Source of the DNA: an uncultured Thalassolituus sp.
GTDB lineage: Bacteria; Pseudomonadota; Gammaproteobacteria; Pseudomonadales; Oceanobacteraceae
Direction of reading: 5' to 3'
Length of the DNA: 7,212 bases
NCBI GenBank assembly: GCA_913054055.1
Contig: CAJXIT010000175.1
Coordinates: forward strand, 1 to 7,212
In this document: positions 1-4,079 of the stretch, piece by piece
Numbering within the stretch: the stretch's first letter is position 1
Layout of the letters: every line of letters begins with the position of its first letter
Notes under the pieces: generated by a model
What the model saw: only the letters and a program-made list of their open reading frames with translations
Told to the model about the DNA's origin: nothing
The model's database searches: none
Made by a program: the position numbers and the translations under genes

Positions 1-229
1 TAAATTATTATAATAACAACTAAAAGGACACTCATCATAATTACAATTTTATAGACCGTAAATTAGAACTCCTTACACCTCCATCTTGGAACACATAGAT
101 GACTAATATAGATGCATTCCCAAACCAACACCACAGAACCCCCATCATTTCAAGCCTTACCCCACCCCCAATAATCCCGTACAATCCCTGCTCAAATTGT
201 TATCCATCTGTAAAAATACGAGCAGTATT
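1..229. other. AT-rich left flank with no supported gene
   Basis: No gene can be supported here. The stretch is rich in A and T on the left and has C-rich runs around 125-190. If the mutS reading of 230-322 is right, this would be the chromosomal region upstream of mutS, including its native promoter, but I could not pick a convincing -35/-10 pair. A + strand frame at 99-314 is open but has proline-rich, low-complexity content and no ribosome binding site, so I do not call it. A CTG...CAG pair at about 209-226 resembles a LexA box, but the spacing is wrong. Confidence 0.5.
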
Positions 230-322
230 ATGGCCGTTGAAACTGCCCCTAAAGCCCCAGCCAGCAAGGCTTCTAGTAAATCTAAGGGTGAGAAGTCTGA
301 ACACACACCTATGATGCATTAG
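230..322 (+). pseudogene. mutS: Truncated 5' end of DNA mismatch repair gene mutS
   Basis: This frame encodes 30 residues: a short Ala/Lys/Ser-rich leader from ATG at 230, then SEHTPMM and a stop (TAG, 320-322). In MutS proteins the mismatch-binding domain opens with a conserved H-T-P-M-M-Q-Q-Y segment after a variable leader, so the match falls where it should. The bases after ATGATG (311-316) read CATTAGTAC, close to a Gln-Gln-Tyr coding CAGCAGTAC but with a stop. A further stretch near 339-360 still faintly resembles codons for the following R-I-K-A-x-H-P segment. Homology therefore fades between 317 and about 360. The remaining MutS of roughly 850 residues is absent from this window. I infer that an island inserted into codons about 28-35 of mutS, leaving this piece behind. 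An intact mutS would then be rebuilt at the far end of the island. Chance similarity of a 7-residue motif is the main alternative. Confidence 0.65.
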
Positions 323-364
323 TACTACTACCCCGCAGATAAAGCCCCACAGACTACCCAAACC

Positions 365-406
365 AATAAGTTACACCTATAGTTACACTTTTATATTTGC
401 TTACAC
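365..406 (-). repeat. Tandem GTGTAACT repeats beside the putative island end
   Basis: On the minus strand two 12-base units sit head to tail: GTGTAACTATAG (388-377) and GTGTAACTTATT (376-365). A third, partial copy (GTGTAA) lies at 406-401, overlapping the stop codon of the neighbouring minus-strand gene. The same TTACAC core occurs once more at about 73-78. Short direct repeats next to an element end are typical of integrase arm sites or transposase end-binding sites. That role is inferred from position only. Confidence 0.5.
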
Positions 407-792
407 TACTTCTCAGTATTCGATCGATAATACCCCTCACTGATATTCAGCTCTTCACACGCCCTAGAGATAGGGTAGCCATAAGAATTCACAGCTTTCT
501 TAGCCAACTCTTTTCTTTTTGCTCTGTTGTTCTGGCACCCATCCAGCAGTAAGTCTTTAAGCATCTCTCGACTTCTTAACAGTGCCTTATATTCCCTCTG
601 CTTAATCTTTAAATCATTCTTCTCATTAGCCAGCTTTCTCAACGTGTCCGGCCTTCTCACATGATCCCAGTATTTCTTAATCCATGCTTGCGCCCTCGAC
701 TCTGAAACTCCGGCCTCATTTTGGATAAACGAGACAGCCTCTTTCGAAGCGAGCCTGACAAAATCCAACATTTCTAAATCTTTATATCTCAC
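406..792 (-). CDS. Small HTH / coiled-coil / HTH protein, IS3 OrfAB N-terminus-like
   Basis: This encodes about 128 residues. I place the start at GTG 792 because AGGA (803-800) lies 7 bases upstream; TTG at 795 and ATG at 771 are in frame too. Three parts are visible. The first is an N-terminal helix-turn-helix-like segment (about residues 18-42, core NEAGVSESRAQAWIKK). The second is a charged, probably coiled-coil stretch (about 50-85). The third is a C-terminal segment (about 98-122, core GYPISRACEELNISEGYYR) close in style to the HTH at the start of IS3-family OrfB. This order copies the front of an IS3 OrfA-OrfB product, but no DDE catalytic domain follows: the gene ends and mutS-related sequence comes soon after. 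It may be a domesticated DNA-binding protein, an accessory recombination factor for the nearby element end, or a transposase relic. I do not recognise a named family. It is divergent from alpA, with a shared 178-base gap. Confidence 0.6.
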   Translation of the reverse strand: MRYKDLEMLDFVRLASKEAVSFIQNEAGVSESRAQAWIKKYWDHVRRPDTLRKLANEKNDLKIKQREYKALLRSREMLKDLLLDGCQNNRAKRKELAKKAVNSYGYPISRACEELNISEGYYRSNTEK

Positions 793-869
793 CAACCAAT
801 CCTATAAAAAACACATCAAAATATACGTGGATCTACCACAGCTCCTAGATTTTCGAAGACATAAATTAA

Positions 870-887
870 AACACACATTTAAGTGTT
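870..887. promoter_or_regulatory. Possible operator in the divergent gap upstream of alpA
   Basis: AACAC (870-874) and GTGTT (883-887) form a short inverted repeat. The inner part reads ACAC-ATTTAA-GTGT. It lies between the divergent HTH gene (406-792) and alpA, where an operator would be expected. The arms are only 5 bases in AT-rich DNA, so this is weak. On the minus strand TTGAAC (890-885) could be a -35 element, but no good -10 follows at the right spacing. Confidence 0.25.
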
Positions 888-970
888 CAAAAACGTAAAA
901 AATAATCCTGAATAATCCACACCGGTTTACAGAAAACCAACTAAATCCAATGCTATCAAGGGGTTCACAC

Positions 971-1189
971 ATGGACACAAGCAAACAATTTGATCGCTTC
1001 ATCAACATCAAAGAGGTGATGTTGATTACAGGGATTAGCAAATCCCAAATTTACGCACTGGCGAAACTCGATCGCTTTCCAAAACCCTACGATCTCTCTG
1101 AATCCGCGTCGTCAAGATGCTCTCGCTGGAGTTTTCTTGAGGTACATGAATGGCTCGCGACCAAGATGACTCGTGAAAAAGCCGCTTAA
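971..1189 (+). CDS. AlpA-family phage/island transcriptional regulator
   Basis: This is a 72-residue, MerR-like winged-helix DNA-binding protein of the AlpA type. It has the family layout: FINIKEVM opening the helix-turn-helix, TGISKSQIYAL as recognition region (about residues 18-28), DRFPKP, then SRWSFLEVHEWLA where the family usually has R-W...E...W. The length is normal. I chose ATG 971 over the in-frame ATG at 950 because AAGGGG (958-963) sits 7 bases before 971 and the shorter form begins where family members do. AlpA of the E. coli CP4-57 element activates its integrase gene, and related small proteins regulate excision and replication in P4-like satellites. Here it lies just upstream of a probable replication module, which fits such a role. 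What it controls in this element cannot be told from the window. Confidence 0.85.
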   Translation: MDTSKQFDRFINIKEVMLITGISKSQIYALAKLDRFPKPYDLSESASSRCSRWSFLEVHEWLATKMTREKAA

Positions 1190-1232
1190 ACAATAACTTT
1201 CCCAAATTTTAAATCAGTGAAAAACGTACCAA

Positions 1233-1249
1233 GCCCTGTACTACAGGGC
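1233..1249 (+). terminator. Short GC-rich hairpin after alpA, possible terminator
   Basis: GCCCTGT (1233-1239) and ACAGGGC (1243-1249) pair perfectly around a 3-base loop. The sequence after it is CTTTAAG, so the T-tract is short. It lies 44 bases past the alpA stop and before the next gene's ribosome binding site. It could be a weak or attenuating terminator, or a structure in the leader of the 1310 gene. Confidence 0.45.
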
Positions 1250-1309
1250 CTTTAAGCACTGAAGCGCATCGCCAAGCAGTCGGTTATTAATATTAGTAGA
1301 GGTAATGAA

Positions 1310-1453
1310 GTGAATAATCAGAAGAACAAACAAAAGTCTTTCAATGAAGCCCAATTAGAACTCGCACTACACCTTCACAATGAAAACTCGATTCCTTGTA
1401 AAGAAGCCAAAACAACCACTCAAACACAGAACAAAGAGAGCCTGAACAAATGA
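1310..1453 (+). CDS. Small hydrophilic protein coupled to the YagK/YfjJ-like gene
   Basis: This encodes 47 residues beginning at GTG 1310, with AGAGG (1298-1302) 7 bases upstream. Its TGA stop overlaps the ATG of the next gene in an ATGA junction, which suggests translational coupling and supports it as a real gene. The product is rich in Asn, Gln, Lys and Thr, with a short amphipathic stretch (EAQLELALHLHNE, about residues 13-25) and a single Cys. It has no membrane segment and no motif I recognise. Proteins of this size ahead of an initiator gene can be copy-control or accessory factors, but nothing here proves that. Confidence 0.6.
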   Translation: MNNQKNKQKSFNEAQLELALHLHNENSIPCKEAKTTTQTQNKESLNK

Positions 1454-2088
1454 ATACAATCGAGACACTAGATAAACGCAGAGCAAGAAAGCATAGTGAA
1501 ATCACTTACAACTCAACGGTCAACTTTGACGGATTTGTATTACCAATTCAGAACAGAGCAGATTGGGGAAGTTACCTTCCAACTCTAAGAACAATCCATA
1601 ACCAGTTTAATGCTATGTTCAGCCACCACTGTAAAGTCCTCGTTCTAAGAACTGACTTTCATGTCAATCCAATCCATTGGTCTGAAGGTGATTTCAGCGG
1701 CCTGATCAAGCGATCTAAACGATTAATTACCAAGTATTACAAACTGCAGCGCATTGGTCATATATGGGCTAGAGAAGCGAGTGAAAGTGGTGGTCATCAC
1801 TACCACCTTGTGTTTCTTTTGGATGGTAACAAGGTGAATCACCCTATGGTAATCACCAACATACTGACTCAAGAATGGAAGAAGATGGGCCACCCTCACC
1901 CAAGAAGAAACAACCACCACTTCTTAACCAATAGTGTCGATGAAAAATTCACAGATGCTTTTCATCACTGTTCCTACCTTGCCAAGATACACACAAAAGA
2001 CCTACAGCCGATAGGAGCAAGAAACTTTGGCGCCAGCCAAATAAAAATGAGTACTCGAAATGAAAGCAGGATTTTAAAAGCCAGCTAA
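1450..2088 (+). CDS. YagK/YfjJ-type (inovirus Gp2-like) protein, probable HUH-like replication initiator
   Basis: This 212-residue protein matches the YagK/YfjJ C-terminal domain family found in prophages, satellites and integrative elements, and related to inovirus Gp2-type proteins. Features visible are a basic segment (KRSKRLITKYYK, about residues 88-99) and GGHHYHLVFLLDG (114-126), where H117-Y-H119 flanked by hydrophobic residues looks like the metal-binding HUH motif. Later, HHCSYLAKIHTK (172-183) contains Y176, a candidate nicking tyrosine. If so, it would nick one strand at an origin and start rolling-circle-type replication of the element. The HUH assignment is my inference; annotation usually leaves this family without function. 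Translation is probably coupled to the 47-residue gene through the ATGA overlap. The structured, gene-free region directly downstream is a natural place for its origin. Confidence 0.75.
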   Translation: MNTIETLDKRRARKHSEITYNSTVNFDGFVLPIQNRADWGSYLPTLRTIHNQFNAMFSHHCKVLVLRTDFHVNPIHWSEGDFSGLIKRSKRLITKYYKLQRIGHIWAREASESGGHHYHLVFLLDGNKVNHPMVITNILTQEWKKMGHPHPRRNNHHFLTNSVDEKFTDAFHHCSYLAKIHTKDLQPIGARNFGASQIKMSTRNESRILKAS

Positions 2089-2145
2089 ACATCCCTTAGA
2101 ATGGGTGGGCACCACGGAACGGAAGCCCGATATCCAATCTATTCT

Positions 2146-2179
2146 ATTTGTACATATTAGGTAATTTAACAGTACAAAT
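2146..2179. repeat. Perfect 8-base inverted repeat with 18-base loop
   Basis: ATTTGTAC (2146-2153) pairs with GTACAAAT (2172-2179). A second, overlapping pair, ACAG (2169-2172) with CTGT (2181-2184), could form the alternative hairpin. It begins 58 bases past the end of the YagK/YfjJ-like gene. The arms are AT-rich and there is no T-tract after them, so a plain terminator is unlikely. Confidence 0.45.
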
Positions 2180-2195
2180 GCTGTAACAATTATGA

Positions 2196-2278
2196 CACCT
2201 GCAGGAGGGACAACAGCTCCTATTACAGTCATTCCTACAAGAGGTTGACGCGGTTGATTCTTTGCATAACTGCAGGTG
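2196..2278. repeat. Structured unit A: 9-base inverted repeat enclosing a GGAGGGACARCAGC motif
   Basis: CACCTGCAG (2196-2204) pairs perfectly with CTGCAGGTG (2270-2278). The 14-base motif GGAGGGACAACAGC (2204-2217) begins on the last base of the 5' arm. It is followed by CTCC, which can pair with GGAG to make a small inner hairpin. Towards the 3' arm comes GAGG-TTGACG-CGG-TTGATT (about 2241-2259). Unit B (2326-2429) carries recognisable counterparts of these parts in the same order. Confidence 0.6.
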
Positions 2279-2325
2279 CCATAAAACAGTAGTGCCCCAC
2301 CTAAAAGTAGCGGAGAACAAAAAAC

Positions 2326-2429
2326 TTGGTATTGGAGGGACAGCAGCGGCTAAAACAAGCTAGCAATTCCCCTCATGCGACCTCTTGCGAGGCGTTCTGA
2401 CGAGCTGATTTTCCAGACCTCAATACCAA
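2326..2429. repeat. Structured unit B: 9-base inverted repeat, related to unit A
   Basis: TTGGTATTG (2326-2334) pairs with CAATACCAA (2421-2429); with one bulged G the stem extends by AGG/CCT. GGAGGGACAGCAGC (2334-2347) differs from the unit A motif at one base. Further in, a small hairpin CCTC-TTGC-GAGG (about 2381-2392) is present, then GTTCTGACG and CTGATTTT, matching the order seen in unit A. The unit ends 13 bases from the end of the minus-strand membrane protein gene, so it could also act on that transcript. Confidence 0.6.
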
Positions 2430-2442
2430 AACTCATACTAGC

Positions 2443-3246
2443 TTATAAGCCAAATACATTCACATAAAACTGGCCATCAGTCTGTGGAGATACCTTAAAG
2501 GTTATTGGGAACACGCCTAAAGTCGATCCGCCAGCAACCAAAGAGAACTGTGCAGAACAAGAAAACTCACCCTGACCGCCACTGGCTAGTGGAGCGACAG
2601 CACTCAATTGGTATTCAAATTCTGAAACTCTATTCGCCGGTATTGATTTTGTTACCTCACCACGGGCGATTTCCTTCACAGTATCGTGCACAGATATTGA
2701 ATCACAACTTAAAGGCTCAACATAAATCTTCTGTGACTCTTGAACTTGTGCCATCACCACACTTAGCGCCAATACAAATGTAATCACTGGAAATAAAACA
2801 GCTACCACAGGATTACCTAAAAACTTTGGCACACCAGCCCACATAGCCTCACCCTGTGTCTTCAGTGCATAATAATCTCCGTTTGCAAACTGGGCACAAA
2901 ATACAGCTGTAAAAATCCAATACAGCACACTTGGAAGTTCCTGCCCGATAGCAAACGCTACCAATGAGAGCACAGCATTAAAAAGCATACTGACACCCAG
3001 TATCACAGAGCCTTTTTTCCACATGCCTTTTGCAAAATAATATAAAACCCCAAAAATCAGCGCCCAAAAATTAAACATAATTCCATGACGAGATTTCAAT
3101 GGTAAGGCTTTGAATCGATCGCCTTTAAGCATTTCAAAATATGGCGTCTGCTTGATGCCAGCCTCCTCCATAAGCTCAAACTTCTTTTTCCAAGCATCAG
3201 ATACTTCTAACTGATCAATTGATATGCCCTGAACTGCGCTTGTCAT
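2443..3246 (-). CDS. DUF2628-type membrane protein with a soluble C-terminal domain
   Basis: This encodes 267 residues. ATG 3246 is well supported by AAAGGAG (3258-3252), 5 bases away. The N-terminal part has the DUF2628 look: WKKKFELMEEAG (about residues 19-30), FKALPLKSRHGIMFNFWALIFG, then YYFAKGMWKKG, with the YY-AKGMWKK signature. Hydrophobic segments lie at about 56-72, 79-100, 106-120 and 146-168. Residues 169-267 look soluble and beta-rich, with Cys181 and Cys230 as a possible disulfide pair. That would favour a periplasmic location, but whether there are three or four membrane spans is unclear, so the topology is open. The family has no known function. It is transcribed away from the XRE regulator at 3341, and the shared 94-base gap holds two operator-like palindromes. 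I infer that the regulator controls both. Its place in the island suggests an accessory role, perhaps a surface or exclusion function, but nothing in the sequence shows that. Confidence 0.75.
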   Translation of the reverse strand: MTSAVQGISIDQLEVSDAWKKKFELMEEAGIKQTPYFEMLKGDRFKALPLKSRHGIMFNFWALIFGVLYYFAKGMWKKGSVILGVSMLFNAVLSLVAFAIGQELPSVLYWIFTAVFCAQFANGDYYALKTQGEAMWAGVPKFLGNPVVAVLFPVITFVLALSVVMAQVQESQKIYVEPLSCDSISVHDTVKEIARGEVTKSIPANRVSEFEYQLSAVAPLASGGQGEFSCSAQFSLVAGGSTLGVFPITFKVSPQTDGQFYVNVFGL

Positions 3247-3294
3247 AATGACTCCTTTATTGTTGTTTATGCAGATTCAAAAAAACAAAACAAA

Positions 3295-3313
3295 TGTCTC
3301 GCTTTTCGCGACA
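3295..3313. promoter_or_regulatory. Operator-like palindrome O1 between DUF2628 gene and XRE regulator
   Basis: TGTCTCG-CTTTT-CGCGACA is a 19-base imperfect palindrome with one mismatched pair between its 7-base arms. It matches O2, 8 bases to its right, in length and outer bases (TGTCTC at the left, GACA at the right). It overlaps the place where a -35 element for the XRE gene would lie and is upstream of the divergent membrane protein gene, as expected for a repressor site acting both ways. Confidence 0.6.
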
Positions 3314-3320
3314 CTATAAC

Positions 3321-3341
3321 TTGTCTCTATAGTCGAGACAA
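3321..3341. promoter_or_regulatory. Operator-like palindrome O2 overlapping the XRE start codon
   Basis: TTGTCTC (3321-3327) and GAGACAA (3335-3341) are perfect 7-base arms around 7 bases. The right arm runs into the A of the ATG at 3341. TATAGT (3328-3333) in the centre is a good -10 element, with its expected transcription start at about 3340-3341, which would make the XRE mRNA leaderless. TATAAC (3315-3320), between O1 and O2, is an alternative -10. Either way, a protein bound at O2 would block the promoter, fitting autorepression. Confidence 0.6.
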
Positions 3342-3583
3342 TGAGATCATCAACTTACAGTAATGAATACGCAGCCCTACGCGCGTGGTTAAAAACCAAA
3401 AGGGAAGAAAAAGGCCTGTCATTAAGAGAGGTAGGTGAGCTTGTGGGCCGTCATCACTCTGTAATAGGCAAGATGGAGCAGGACAGACGCAAAATAGACG
3501 TAGTGGAGTTTGTGGAGTACTGTCATGCCCTAGAAATTGATCCTGCCGATGGTATCGCTATCATCAGCCAAACCCTCAAATAA
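3341..3583 (+). CDS. XRE-family helix-turn-helix regulator, probably autoregulatory
   Basis: This is an 80-residue protein consisting almost wholly of one Cro/C1-type HTH domain (about residues 11-72). LRAWLKTKREEKGLSLREVG forms the first helices, ELVGRHHSVIGKMEQDRR the turn and recognition helix, and VVEFVEYCHALEIDP the dimer-side helices. ATG 3341 is the first in-frame start and has no ribosome binding site in front of it. Together with a -10 element about 7 bases upstream of the A, this points to a leaderless message, an arrangement known for controller proteins of some restriction systems. The two palindromes directly upstream are its likely targets. It probably represses itself and the divergent DUF2628 gene. 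Control of hsdM, which starts about 500 bases downstream behind its own promoter, is possible, but the repeats there (ASTGCGAA) do not resemble O1/O2. Confidence 0.85.
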   Translation: MRSSTYSNEYAALRAWLKTKREEKGLSLREVGELVGRHHSVIGKMEQDRRKIDVVEFVEYCHALEIDPADGIAIISQTLK

Positions 3584-3652
3584 CCAGCTCACAGTGGTAC
3601 AACTGCCGCCCCTAAAACCTAAAATATCACAAGACCCCACTGGAAATTGACC

Positions 3653-3848
3653 AAGTGCGAATTTTTAATACTTGCAAAAATGCTCCATGGGGTTGTTTCG
3701 AGAATCGTTAATTCGCAGTACCATTCGCACTTCTAAACACCTGTATATTCGCAGTTCAATCAGCTCCCAGCCCTATTAAACAAGGCCATACCTCAATCAC
3801 AGCTTACCCATAACTGCGAATAACCAAGCTTTTGAATAAAAGTGCGAT
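3653..3848. repeat. Six copies of the octamer ASTGCGAA (iteron-like)
   Basis: The copies are AGTGCGAA (+, 3654-3661), ACTGCGAA (-, 3712-3719), AGTGCGAA (-, 3724-3731), ACTGCGAA (-, 3748-3755), ACTGCGAA (+, 3813-3820) and AGTGCGAT (+, 3841-3848). Starts of the three minus-strand copies are 12 and 24 bases apart. The first and last copies share a longer stretch, AAGTGCGA followed by a T-run. Copies 1 and 3 form a perfect 10-base inverted repeat (3653-3662 / 3723-3732), and copies 4 and 5 a perfect 11-base one (3746-3756 / 3812-3822). This is a protein-binding array, such as origin iterons, operators or integrase arm sites, or a set of stem arms; the sequence does not decide. Confidence 0.6.
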
Positions 3849-3945
3849 TTTTGATTTCTCAGAAAATTAAAAAGCCTAATATGGACAATAATTAATCAGC
3901 CAATTTACGCACAAAATCTACAAACAAAATACGCTGCCTCTAACC

Positions 3946-3974
3946 TTGGCTGAATCTATGTACACAGGTACTAT
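3946..3974 (+). promoter_or_regulatory. Candidate sigma70 promoter for hsdMS
   Basis: TTGGCT (3946-3951, -35) and TACTAT (3969-3974, -10) are separated by exactly 17 bases. Each matches the consensus at 4 of 6 positions. Transcription would start near 3981, giving a leader of about 100 bases before the hsdM ATG at 4080. The repeat array lies about 100-290 bases upstream of it. Confidence 0.5.
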
Positions 3975-4079
3975 ACCCAGCAATAAATATGAACATAGCA
4001 CCACCCTAAGCCAGCCCTAGGGTCGATTGACCGCTCATATACATTACCTTAATTGGCGGCAGCGCATAACGGAATATCA

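Larger units (their letters stand above)
2089..2442. other. Structured non-coding region, candidate origin or RNA locus
   Basis: These 354 bases between two convergent genes contain no supported gene. They hold a small GTGG-GCA-CCAC hairpin (about 2106-2116) and three longer perfect inverted repeats (arms 2146-2153/2172-2179, 2196-2204/2270-2278 and 2326-2334/2421-2429). A 14-base direct repeat starts at the inner edge of the 5' arm of the second and third. Such a density of pairing next to a probable HUH initiator suggests a replication origin; a structured RNA is the other main option. Confidence 0.55.
3584..4079. other. Gene-free region before hsdM with short repeats and a promoter
   Basis: No open frame of useful length with a ribosome binding site exists in these 496 bases. 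The left part (3653-3848) carries the repeated ASTGCGAA octamers in both orientations; the middle (3849-3945) is plain AT-rich DNA. The right part holds the candidate hsdM promoter, a CCCTAGGG palindrome (about 4016-4023) and a small GGTC-GATT-GACC hairpin (about 4020-4031) in the presumed leader. The gap is longer than a simple promoter needs. Confidence 0.5.

Noticed and set aside
1..38. Minus-strand frame starting with two Met codons and running off the window (hydrophobic start)
   Set aside because: Only 12 codons of AT-rich sequence are visible and no ribosome binding site lies near, so it cannot be supported.
209..226. LexA-box-like CTGT...GCAG upstream of the mutS remnant
   Set aside because: The CTG and CAG halves are 12 bases apart instead of 10, and the centre is not the usual alternating AT.
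99..314. Open + strand frame of 71 codons near the left edge
   Set aside because: It has no ribosome binding site and a proline-rich, low-complexity product. It overlaps the MutS-like frame, which is the better reading.
802..1041. Minus-strand frame overlapping alpA
   Set aside because: It is the antisense shadow of alpA, with Cys-rich unlikely content. The alpA frame has a ribosome binding site and a clear family match.
2196..2429. Integron attC sites
   Set aside because: The size and imperfect pairing are similar, but the RYYYAAC/GTTRRRY core ends are missing and there are no cassettes.
2196..2429. MITE insertions
   Set aside because: The two units have different terminal stems and no target duplications were seen, unlike copies of one mobile repeat.
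3653..3848. CRISPR array
   Set aside because: Repeats are only 8 bases, in both orientations and at irregular spacing, with no cas genes.
4053..4079. Upstream TTG start for hsdM adding nine residues
   Set aside because: It has no ribosome binding site, while ATG 4080 has ACGGA at a proper distance and begins at the normal HsdM N-terminus.
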